This document shows, piece after piece, positions 1-7,289 of a DNA stretch of 11,786 nucleotides (position 1 is its first letter; each line of letters starts with the position of its first letter). The stretch spans positions 1 to 11,786 of the forward strand of contig JAOZLR010000053.1 in assembly GCA_029934735.1 (NCBI GenBank), given 5' to 3'. Below the pieces are notes generated by a model that searched no databases, was not told where the DNA came from, and saw only the letters and a list, made by a program, of their open reading frames with translations. A program made the position numbers and the translations under genes. This DNA is from Bacteroidales bacterium. Lineage in GTDB: Bacteria > Bacteroidota > Bacteroidia > Bacteroidales > JAADJA01.

Positions 1-2367
1 GTTCAAACTGACCTGCTTGCTAACAAGTTAATTGAAGATCCTTTTTTTGGAGATAATGAACAGCAACTGCAATGGATTGGTGAAGCCAACTGGGAATACA
101 AAACCACTTTTATAGCAGATGATGAACTTTTGGAAAATGATCATATAGAAATTGTCTTTACAGGTCTTGATACATATACCAATGTTTTTCTTAACGACTC
201 TCTTGTCCTGAAGGCAGATAATATGTTCAGAGAATGGACAATTGATTGCAAAGATAAGCTTAAAAAAGGAGATAATGAGTTAGTTGTGAAGTTTAATTCT
301 CCCATTAAAGAGGATTCCGTAAAGGCTTCAAAAGTAAATTACAAGTTGCCGGACGAACGGGCATATTCGCGCAAAGCACCATATCAGTATGGCTGGGACT
401 GGGGGCCACGGTTTATTACAATGGGAATATGGAAATCGGTTTATCTGCGGACGTGGAAAGATGCCAGAATTGAGAACATCAGAATAGTTCAGGATTCAGT
501 AACTACAGATACGGCATACTATACATCTTATTTCGAGATAGAATCTTCTCTGGAGCAGGATGGGTTTCTCTCTGTTTTTGATGATGATTTTAATGAAATA
601 ATAAATAAGAAAAGAGTAAGATTTGAAAAAGGCACAAAAGAGTATCCGGTTACTTTTTATGTTGATAATCCTAAGTTGTGGTGGACAAATGGACTCGGGA
701 AACAGAACTTATACCATTTCAGGTTTTTACTTCAGGCCAACAATTCTATCGATAGAAAATACAAACGAATAGGTGTCCGTACGCTTAAATTGGTTCAGCA
801 ACCCGATTCAATCGGCGAAAGCTTTTATTTTCAGCTCAACGGAGTTCCGGTTTTCATTAAGGGTGCAAACTATATTCCCCAGGATAATTTTCCATCAAGA
901 GTCACTGCCAATCATTACAGCAAGGTTATAAAATCGGCAGTTGATGCAAATATGAATATGTTGCGTGTGTGGGGTGGTGGCATTTACGAAAAAGACCAGT
1001 TCTATAATTTATGTGATGAAAAGGGAATTCTTGTTTGGCAGGATTTTATGTTTGCCTGTAATATGTATCCCGGCGATAGCGCATTTCTGAACAATGTTGA
1101 GCAGGAGGCTGAGGAGCAGGTTAAGCGTATTCAGTATCACCCTTCGCTTGCTCTGTGGTGTGGTAATAACGAATCGGATGAAGGCTGGCACAACTGGGGC
1201 TGGCAGAAGTCTCTCAGATACACAAAACAGGATTCCGTTGAGGTTTGGAGTAGCTATCTGAATTTGTTTGAAAAAATATTACCTGACGTTGTTCAAAAAT
1301 ATTCGCCCGGAATAGCCTACATTCCATCGTCACCACGCATTGGCTGGGGACATAAGGAAGCTATGTATGAAGGCGATATGCACTACTGGGGAGTATGGTG
1401 GGGCGAAGAGCCTTTTGAGATATATGAAGAGAAAGTAGGCAGATTTATGAGCGAATATGGCTTTCAGGGTTTTCCCGATGTTAAAACACTCCGGGCTTGT
1501 CTCGATTCATCTGATATAATTCTAAATTCAAAAGCTTTACTTAACCACAATAAGCATCCGCGGGGTATGGAGATTATTGATACTTACATGAAGCGGGAGT
1601 ATAAGGTTGCAAACGATTTTGAAAGATATAATTATGTCAGTCAGCTTGTTCAGGCATATGGAGTTACAAAAGCCATAGAAGCGCACCGCCGCGCCATGCC
1701 ATATTGTATGGGAACACTCTATTGGCAGTTGAACGACTGCTGGCCTGTAATTTCCTGGTCAGGTGTTGATTATTACAACCGTTGGAAAGCGCTGCATTAT
1801 TTTGTGAGGGAGGCATATAAGCCAGTGCTTATCTCTTTTGAAAAAGAAATGGACTCATTGCGAATTTTCCTGGTTTCGGATGAGCAAAAGGATTATACGG
1901 CAACCCTTGAATTGAAACTGGAGGATTTTGCAGGAACGAAATTTTGGAGTAAGACCATTCCGGTTAATATTCCGAAAAATTCCAGCGAAGTTTATTACAA
2001 AGCTAAAATTAGCGAGCTTACAAAAGAGATGAATAAGCAAAATATTGTTTTATCTGCAAAGGTGATATTGAAAGAGCTGACACTGGCAGACAAAAACTTC
2101 TATTTTGCTATGCCAAAAGAGCTGGAATTACCTTCTCTGCTTATTACTAAAAGCATTAAAAAAAGTCCAATAGGCTATCAGATAAGTATTACAACAGATA
2201 AACTTGCAAAAAATGTATTTCTTTCAATTGATGAGGAGGGTTTTTTCTCAGATAATTATTTTGATATCCTTGCCGGTGAACATAAGATTATCGACTTTAA
2301 AACCGATAAGACAATTGAGAATTTTGAAAGTCGGATGAAAATAATGACATTGAAAGAGAGTGATTAA
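1..2367 (+). CDS. Beta-mannosidase, glycoside hydrolase family 2 (5'-truncated by window edge)
   Basis: A GH2 exo-beta-mannosidase that removes terminal beta-1,4-mannose from manno-oligosaccharides or N-glycan cores. The frame is open from base 1, and the first visible residues (VQTDLLANKLIEDPFFGDNE) are the conserved N-terminal segment of the family. The real start is therefore upstream and the TTG at 130 is not it. 788 codons are visible. Family members run about 850 residues, so some 60-70 residues, probably including a signal peptide, are missing. Rough visible domains: jelly-roll sugar-binding domain (1-125), Ig-like domain (126-230), TIM barrel (240-590), C-terminal beta domains (600-788). 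The acid/base Glu sits in WCGNNESDEG (codon 391, bases 1171-1173) and the nucleophile in SEYGFQGFP (codon 485, bases 1453-1455). The 94-residue spacing fits characterised GH2 mannosidases. Periplasmic or surface location is inferred. No convincing terminator follows. It appears unrelated to the downstream unit, which has its own promoter. Confidence 0.93.
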   Translation, partial: VQTDLLANKLIEDPFFGDNEQQLQWIGEANWEYKTTFIADDELLENDHIEIVFTGLDTYTNVFLNDSLVLKADNMFREWTIDCKDKLKKGDNELVVKFNSPIKEDSVKASKVNYKLPDERAYSRKAPYQYGWDWGPRFITMGIWKSVYLRTWKDARIENIRIVQDSVTTDTAYYTSYFEIESSLEQDGFLSVFDDDFNEIINKKRVRFEKGTKEYPVTFYVDNPKLWWTNGLGKQNLYHFRFLLQANNSIDRKYKRIGVRTLKLVQQPDSIGESFYFQLNGVPVFIKGANYIPQDNFPSRVTANHYSKVIKSAVDANMNMLRVWGGGIYEKDQFYNLCDEKGILVWQDFMFACNMYPGDSAFLNNVEQEAEEQVKRIQYHPSLALWCGNNESDEGWHNWGWQKSLRYTKQDSVEVWSSYLNLFEKILPDVVQKYSPGIAYIPSSPRIGWGHKEAMYEGDMHYWGVWWGEEPFEIYEEKVGRFMSEYGFQGFPDVKTLRACLDSSDIILNSKALLNHNKHPRGMEIIDTYMKREYKVANDFERYNYVSQLVQAYGVTKAIEAHRRAMPYCMGTLYWQLNDCWPVISWSGVDYYNRWKALHYFVREAYKPVLISFEKEMDSLRIFLVSDEQKDYTATLELKLEDFAGTKFWSKTIPVNIPKNSSEVYYKAKISELTKEMNKQNIVLSAKVILKELTLADKNFYFAMPKELELPSLLITKSIKKSPIGYQISITTDKLAKNVFLSIDEEGFFSDNYFDILAGEHKIIDFKTDKTIENFESRMKIMTLKESD

Positions 2368-2510
2368 GTTTATAACTAATCAATAGTATTTTTATCTTTT
2401 TTGATTTAATTTTCTGACTATCATATCTATAATCGTATTGTGCGATTTTCATACTATTTTACTTAATTACTCCATCCCTAACCCCACTGTTAGCACCGTC
2501 CTTATTTAGA

Positions 2511-2528
2511 TTGTTAATAAATTAACAA
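2511..2528. promoter_or_regulatory. Candidate Rex-type operator, upstream copy
   Basis: TTGTTAATAAATTAACAA is a palindrome with 7-bp arms TTGTTAA/TTAACAA around a 4-bp centre. It matches the Rex operator form TTGTTAA-N4-TTAACAA reported for clostridia. It lies just upstream of the -33 box of the promoter before the outer-membrane protein gene. The palindrome is directly visible. Rex as the ligand is inference, because other repressors can bind similar AT-rich palindromes. Confidence 0.65.
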
Positions 2529-2534
2529 TTCCGT

Positions 2535-2564
2535 TTTGAAAAGAAAGAAAATATTTTACTTTTG
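2535..2564 (+). promoter_or_regulatory. Bacteroidetes sigma-A-type promoter for the porin-acs unit
   Basis: The -33 box TTTG is at 2535-2538 and the -7 box TACTTTTG (TAnnTTTG) at 2557-2564, with an 18-bp spacer. Both boxes match the Bacteroidetes housekeeping consensus exactly. The transcription start is expected near 2570-2572, inside the downstream palindrome, giving a leader of about 45 nt before the ATG at 2616. Confidence 0.8.
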
Positions 2565-2566
2565 CA

Positions 2567-2584
2567 CTGTTAATTTATTAACAA
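2567..2584. promoter_or_regulatory. Candidate Rex-type operator, downstream copy overlapping the start site
   Basis: CTGTTAATTTATTAACAA has arms TGTTAA/TTAACA around TTTA. It differs from the TTGTTAA-N4-TTAACAA form only in the outermost base. Its reverse complement matches the upstream copy in 17 of 18 bases. The centres of the two copies are 56 bp apart, roughly 5.3 helical turns, and flank the promoter. A protein bound here would cover the expected transcription start, so repression is the natural reading. Confidence 0.65.
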
Positions 2585-2615
2585 AGTAAATTTATTTATC
2601 CTAAAAAGAGTTGAA

Positions 2616-3917
2616 ATGAGGAAGTTTATTATTATTCTTGCTTTTGTCATTCCATTAATCGGGTTTTCTCAAGAGCAAGAGAAGAAAAAGTTTGGAGTTA
2701 AATTTAGTGGTTTTGTTAAAACAGACATCTTTTTTGATTCACGTCAGACAATTGATGCGAGGGCAGGTCATTTTCTACTTTACCCCAAAAATGAATCGCT
2801 TGATTTTAGTGGAGCAGATATCAATGCAGCCTCAAAATTTAATATTCTGTCAATTCAAACAAGGATGAGGGTAATGATAACCGGTCCTGATGTATGGGGT
2901 GCAAAAACTTCAGGTCTTGTAGAAGGAGCTTTTTTTGGTAATATAGGAACCGATATTAATGGTTTCAGGCTTCGCCTTGCATTTGTGAAACTGACCTGGC
3001 CAACTTCTGAATTATTGATTGGGCAGTTTTGGCATCCGATGTTTGTTACCAGATGTTTTCCCGGAACTGTCTCTTTTAACACCGGAGTACCGTTTCAGCC
3101 CTTTTCCAGAAATCCGCAGGTTCGTTTTACAAAACGATTGGGAAATTTTAATATTATCGCATCAGCTATGGAGCAGGTTGACTTTGTGAGCACAGGTCCG
3201 CTTGGTCCAGGTAGCAGGTATCTTATTAATTCGGCGTTACCGGAATTTAATTTGAGATTTGAGTATAAATCGGATAAATTTTATGCCGGACTCGGAGGTA
3301 ATTATAAGAGGCTTAAGCCAAGGTTAAGTGTATCACAATCAATACCAATGAACCCTGAAGGTTATAAGTTTAAGACAGATAATTATGCTTCAGGAGTTAG
3401 TATTTTTGGATACGTTAATGTTCCCACAAAACCGATTACACTTAGGTTTTATGGTGTTTTAGGGCAGATGATGACAAGTATGACAATGATTGGTGGTTAT
3501 GCCGAAACCGAATATGAAACAACAACTATTCAGGATGCCCCAGCTTTTGATGTGGTTTCCGATTATAAGTATTCTCCTTTAAGTACTATGTCTGTTTGGT
3601 TTGACTGCAACACTAACGGTAAAACATGGCAGGTGGGATTATTTGCAGGATATTCCCAAAACCTCGGTTCAAATGATACTATTGTTGGAAATGTTTATGC
3701 AAGGGGTTCGGATATAAATTATGCATACAGGATTTCTCCGAGGTTTGTATATAATGCGGGTAAATTCAGGATTGCTCCCGAGCTGGAATACACAGTGGCT
3801 GCCTATGCAACTAAAAATGATGCAGGGGATATTAATATTGACGACCTTGGAAAAATATCAGATTCGAAGGAGATAGGTAATTTTAGGTTTCTTTTAGGAT
3901 GCTATTTCTTCTTTTAA
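2616..3917 (+). CDS. Outer-membrane beta-barrel protein, DcaP-like porin
   Basis: A 433-residue probable outer-membrane channel. Residues 1-18 form a signal peptide (MRKF, hydrophobic IIILAFVIPLIGF, cleavage likely after FS and before QEQ). The remainder is rich in alternating hydrophobic and polar stretches and Gly/aromatic residues, with no long hydrophobic helix. The protein ends in the aromatic run GCYFFF, as expected of a BAM-assembled barrel with a terminal Phe. Length, the early SGFVKTDIFFDSRQ strand and the overall pattern resemble DcaP-like trimeric porins, which in Proteobacteria pass small carboxylates. That family assignment is from memory and only moderately certain. The gene is the first of the unit, just behind the double-palindrome promoter, and 51 bp upstream of acs with no terminator between. 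Co-transcription with acs suggests it admits the carboxylate that acs or the next transporter uses. Substrate is inference. Confidence 0.75.
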   Translation: MRKFIIILAFVIPLIGFSQEQEKKKFGVKFSGFVKTDIFFDSRQTIDARAGHFLLYPKNESLDFSGADINAASKFNILSIQTRMRVMITGPDVWGAKTSGLVEGAFFGNIGTDINGFRLRLAFVKLTWPTSELLIGQFWHPMFVTRCFPGTVSFNTGVPFQPFSRNPQVRFTKRLGNFNIIASAMEQVDFVSTGPLGPGSRYLINSALPEFNLRFEYKSDKFYAGLGGNYKRLKPRLSVSQSIPMNPEGYKFKTDNYASGVSIFGYVNVPTKPITLRFYGVLGQMMTSMTMIGGYAETEYETTTIQDAPAFDVVSDYKYSPLSTMSVWFDCNTNGKTWQVGLFAGYSQNLGSNDTIVGNVYARGSDINYAYRISPRFVYNAGKFRIAPELEYTVAAYATKNDAGDINIDDLGKISDSKEIGNFRFLLGCYFFF

Positions 3918-3968
3918 AAAAATATAAAGTAGTTAAAATCATATTATAAATTTTTAAAAAATAAAGTT

Positions 3969-5891
3969 ATGCTTAAAAAGATTTCAAATTTTGCAGAATA
4001 TTTTCAACAATATCAAAAAAGTGTTGACGATCCTGAAGGTTTTTGGGAGGCTATTGCCGAGAAGTACAAATGGCATAAAAAGTGGGATCAGGTACTCGAG
4101 TGGAATTTCGAGGGCAAAGATGCACCTGATGTAAAATGGTTTAAAAATGGTAAGTTAAATATTACTGAAAACATTTTTGAACGTAATTTGCCAGAACGTA
4201 AAGACCAGGTAGCTTTGATTTGGGAGCCTAACAATCCTGAGGATAAAGAGATTAAGATTACCTATGGTGAATTGTTTGAGAAAGTTAAACAGTATGCTAA
4301 TGGTCTGAAAAAAATCGGAGTTAAAAAGGGCGACAGGGTTGCCATTTATCTCCCTATGGTTCTTGAATTGTCTGTTGCTATGCTGGCCTGTGCCAGAATA
4401 GGAGCTATTCATTCAATCGTTTTTGCAGGATTTTCAGCAAATGCACTGGCTGATAGAATTAATGATGCCGAATCGAATGTAGTAATAACTTCTGATGGCG
4501 GATACAGAGGAACAAAAACTATTCCTCTGAAAGCGATTGTTGATGAAGCTTTGGAAAAGTGCCCTACAATTGTAAATTCAATTGTTTTGAAACATACAGG
4601 AGAAGATGTTCCTATGAAGGAAGGACGCGACATTTGGTGGCATGATTTGATTGACGGTGTTGGTTTCGATAATGAAGCTGAAGTTATGGATGCCGAAGAT
4701 ACTCTCTTTATTCTTTATACTTCCGGCTCAACTGGAAAACCAAAAGGAGTTCTTCACACAACAGCAGGTTATATGATGTATGCCGAATACACTTTCCTGA
4801 ATGTATTCCAGTATAATGAGGGTGATATTTATTGGTGTACTGCTGATATTGGCTGGGTAACCGGGCATAGCTACATTGTTTATGGCCCACTTTTGGCCGG
4901 AGCCACTTCAATTATGTTTGAGGGTGTTCCTACCTGGCCAGATGCAGGACGTTTCTGGGATGTTGTGGATAAATACAAGGTCAATCAGTTTTATACTGCA
5001 CCAACAGCTATTCGGGCACTCATTGCTCAGGGTAACCAGTTTGTAACAAGAGCCGATTTGAGTTCATTAAAAGTTCTCGGAACGGTTGGAGAGCCAATTA
5101 ATGAGGAAGCCTGGAGATGGTATCATGACCTTATTGGCAAAGGTAAATGCCCAATTGTCGATACCTGGTGGCAAACCGAGACTGGTGGTATTATGATTAC
5201 TCCACTTGCGGGGATTACTCCTACCAAACCTTCATTCGCAACACTTCCATTACCAGGAGTTCAACCTGTTCTTGTTGATAACGAAGGGAAAATTTTGGAA
5301 GGTAATGGTGTTCAAGGGAATCTTTGCATTAAATTCCCATGGCCGGGAATGCTGAGGACCACCTATGGCGACCATAAAAGATGTTTTCAAACTTATTTCT
5401 CAACATATCCCGGACTCTATTTCACCGGCGATGGTGCAAAGCGTGACGAAGAAGGATATTACAGAATTATAGGACGCGTGGATGATGTAATAAATGTATC
5501 AGGTCATAGAATTGGTACTGCCGAAGTTGAAGATGCTATTAACCAGCATCCTAAAGTTAATGAATCGGCTGTTGTTGGATATCCGCATCCTATTAAAGGT
5601 GCCGGGATTTATGCCTATGTAACTTGCGAAGAACTCTCAGATGCGGAGATTGCAACTATTGAGAGTGAAATCAGAGCCACAGTTACAAAGCAAATAGGAC
5701 CAATAGCAAAACCTGATGTTATTCAGCTAGTTAACGGACTTCCAAAGACTCGTTCGGGAAAGATCATGCGTCGTATCCTACGGAAGATAGGTGAAGGCGA
5801 TGCTTCAAACCTTGGTGATACATCAACATTGCTTGATCCTGGTGTTGTTGAAGAGATAATCGGAGGCGCCAAAGTAGAAGTTAAACGATAA
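3969..5891 (+). CDS. acs: Acetyl-CoA synthetase (AMP-forming)
   Basis: A cytoplasmic ANL-superfamily enzyme of 640 residues, the usual length for Acs. It makes acetyl-CoA from acetate, ATP and CoA via acetyl-AMP. Visible motifs are the phosphate loop YTSGSTGKPKG (250-260), the core WWQTETGG (400-407), the hinge region TGDGAKRDEEGYYRIIGRVD (486-505), NVSGHRIGTAEVE (509-521), and the C-terminal KTRSGKIMRR (593-602). Lys598 in that last motif is the catalytic lysine, acetylated in other Acs proteins. The acetate-pocket residues of Salmonella Acs (Val310, Thr311, Val386, Trp414) are all kept, here as V297, T298, V373 and W401. That argues for acetate rather than a larger acid. The leader is A/T-rich without Shine-Dalgarno, normal for the phylum. 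The gene lies 51 bp after the porin gene, with an intrinsic terminator 12 bp after its stop. It is probably controlled from the palindrome-flanked promoter at 2535-2564. Confidence 0.97.
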   Translation: MLKKISNFAEYFQQYQKSVDDPEGFWEAIAEKYKWHKKWDQVLEWNFEGKDAPDVKWFKNGKLNITENIFERNLPERKDQVALIWEPNNPEDKEIKITYGELFEKVKQYANGLKKIGVKKGDRVAIYLPMVLELSVAMLACARIGAIHSIVFAGFSANALADRINDAESNVVITSDGGYRGTKTIPLKAIVDEALEKCPTIVNSIVLKHTGEDVPMKEGRDIWWHDLIDGVGFDNEAEVMDAEDTLFILYTSGSTGKPKGVLHTTAGYMMYAEYTFLNVFQYNEGDIYWCTADIGWVTGHSYIVYGPLLAGATSIMFEGVPTWPDAGRFWDVVDKYKVNQFYTAPTAIRALIAQGNQFVTRADLSSLKVLGTVGEPINEEAWRWYHDLIGKGKCPIVDTWWQTETGGIMITPLAGITPTKPSFATLPLPGVQPVLVDNEGKILEGNGVQGNLCIKFPWPGMLRTTYGDHKRCFQTYFSTYPGLYFTGDGAKRDEEGYYRIIGRVDDVINVSGHRIGTAEVEDAINQHPKVNESAVVGYPHPIKGAGIYAYVTCEELSDAEIATIESEIRATVTKQIGPIAKPDVIQLVNGLPKTRSGKIMRRILRKIGEGDASNLGDTSTLLDPGVVEEIIGGAKVEVKR

Positions 5892-5902
5892 GTATAAATA
5901 AG

Positions 5903-5938
5903 AAAAGACATCCTTGTAATTTGGATGTCTTTTTTTTT
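5903..5938 (+). terminator. Intrinsic terminator after acs
   Basis: AAAAGACATCC (5903-5913) pairs with GGATGTCTTTT (5923-5933) around a 9-nt loop and runs into an uninterrupted T-tract ending at 5938. It lies between acs and the transporter gene, whose ATG follows only 39 bp later. It should cut or attenuate transcription into the transporter. Confidence 0.88.
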
Positions 5939-5977
5939 ATTTATAAAAAAGGTTAAGAACTTAAAAGATATTAAAAA

Positions 5978-7225
5978 ATGGAAAATCAAAAAGTAATGAA
6001 CAGAGGCCTTGTTGTTGTTGGAGCTATCCTTATTCAGCTTGCTCTTGGAGCTATATATGCCTGGTCAGTATTTACCCCTTCACTCACAGCGGAAGAGTGG
6101 TCGAAGGCTGACACACAATGGATTTTTGCCGTCGGCCTTGTGTCATTTGCCGTTGTAATGGTATTTGCCGGTAAAAAGCTTGGAACCTGGGGCCCTCAGA
6201 GACTAGCTATTATTGGTGGTGTGGTTTTGGGGCTGGGTTATGTTTTAGCCGGATTGTTTGGAGGAACCGGATTTTGGCCATTGCTTATTTTTATAGGACT
6301 GATAGGTGGTGCCGGTATTGGCTTAGCTTATGTTGTTCCTATTGCAGTTGGCATGCGTTGGTTTCCTGATAAAAAAGGTATGATAACAGGTCTTGCGGTT
6401 GCAGGATTTGGCTTTGGAGCTATGCTTTGGGTGAAACTTGCAGGTTCCTGGGGACATCTGATCGAAAATATTGGACTCTCCTCAACATTTGTGACCTACG
6501 GAATTGCATTTGCTGTAATGGTTATTATTGGCGGGCTATGGATGAAATTTCCTCCTACCGGATGGAAACCTGCCGGATTTGTTGAGAAGAAAGCAGAGGC
6601 TGGTGTTAAAGTTGATGACAGAGAATTTGCCAGTAGTGAAATGCTTGGTAAAGTTCAGTTCTATCTTATCTTCCTGACTTTTGTTTTTAGTGCAGGAGCA
6701 GGACTGATGTCCATTGGACTTATGAAGCTCTATCCGATGGAGGCATTGGTAGCTAATGGTTTAACAACTGCTGAAGCAAGTGCAATTGCAGGAACAGCAA
6801 TGGCAGTGTTCTTTAGCCTTGCCAATGGTATTGGTCGTATTGTATGGGGAATATTAAGCGATAAACTCGGAAGAAAAACATCCATTATCGTTATGACTGC
6901 AACGCAAGGTATTCTTGTTATCCTATTTACATATATGGCAGGCAGCGAGATGCTGCTCTATCTCGGAGCAACACTGATTGGCTTTAACTTTGGTGGTAAC
7001 TTTGCTTTATTCCCAACCATCACAGCCGATACTTTCGGGGCTAAAAATGTGGGACAAAATTATCCTTTTGTTTTCCTTGCCTATGGTGTGGGAGGAATTT
7101 TGGGTCCTATCCTGGGAGGTAAACTTGGTGATGTAAGTAATTTTCCACTGGCATTTACAATTTCCGGTGTCGCAGTATTAATTGGGACAATATTAATGCT
7201 GATGGTTAAGCCTGCAAAAAAATAG
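5978..7225 (+). CDS. OFA-family major facilitator (oxalate/formate antiporter-like carboxylate transporter)
   Basis: A 415-residue, 12-helix inner-membrane transporter. Helix 1 opens with LGAIYAWSVF (23-32), the OFA hallmark. Next come GIGLAYVVPIAVGMRWFPDK (113-132), then GMITGLAVAGFGFGA (134-148), and, after the central loop, NGIGRIVWGILSDKLGRK (283-300). The family includes OxlT (oxalate/formate exchange) and the pyruvate-responsive YhjX. Arg287 in helix 8 plausibly corresponds to the substrate-binding Arg272 of OxlT. The helix-11 stretch (361-381) contains no lysine to match OxlT Lys355, so a monocarboxylate such as acetate, pyruvate or lactate fits better than oxalate; that is inference. 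It follows acs on the same strand across a terminator with only a 39-bp leader, and no recognisable promoter was found in that leader. Expression may depend on read-through from the acs transcript. Genes encoding OFA carriers often sit beside acyl-CoA enzymes. Confidence 0.88.
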   Translation: MENQKVMNRGLVVVGAILIQLALGAIYAWSVFTPSLTAEEWSKADTQWIFAVGLVSFAVVMVFAGKKLGTWGPQRLAIIGGVVLGLGYVLAGLFGGTGFWPLLIFIGLIGGAGIGLAYVVPIAVGMRWFPDKKGMITGLAVAGFGFGAMLWVKLAGSWGHLIENIGLSSTFVTYGIAFAVMVIIGGLWMKFPPTGWKPAGFVEKKAEAGVKVDDREFASSEMLGKVQFYLIFLTFVFSAGAGLMSIGLMKLYPMEALVANGLTTAEASAIAGTAMAVFFSLANGIGRIVWGILSDKLGRKTSIIVMTATQGILVILFTYMAGSEMLLYLGATLIGFNFGGNFALFPTITADTFGAKNVGQNYPFVFLAYGVGGILGPILGGKLGDVSNFPLAFTISGVAVLIGTILMLMVKPAKK

Positions 7226-7256
7226 ATTTTTTTAGAAAATCCAATTTATTATTTTT

Positions 7257-7289
7257 AAGCACCCGACATTTTGTTGGGTGCTTTTATTT
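7257..7289 (+). terminator. Intrinsic terminator after the OFA transporter
   Basis: AAGCACCC (7257-7264) pairs with GGGTGCTT (7276-7283). The stem can be extended inward by a G-T wobble, A-T and C-G pairs, and is followed by TTATTTA. The T-rich side serves the plus strand and overlaps the stop codon of the convergent spt gene. Read from the minus strand the hairpin is followed by an A-rich stretch, so it is a weaker terminator for spt. Confidence 0.82.

Noticed and set aside
130..132. TTG at 130 as the start of the beta-mannosidase
   Set aside because: The frame is open and carries conserved GH2 N-terminal sequence back to base 1, so the gene begins outside the window.
2430..2455. AATCG/CGATT hairpin followed by TTTT as terminator of the mannosidase gene
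   Set aside because: The stem is only 5 bp with a 7-nt loop and a short interrupted T-run, too weak to call.
5917..5924. TAATTTGG as a -7 box for the OFA transporter gene
   Set aside because: It breaks the TTTG consensus, lies in the loop and arm of the terminator hairpin, and has no -33 box upstream.
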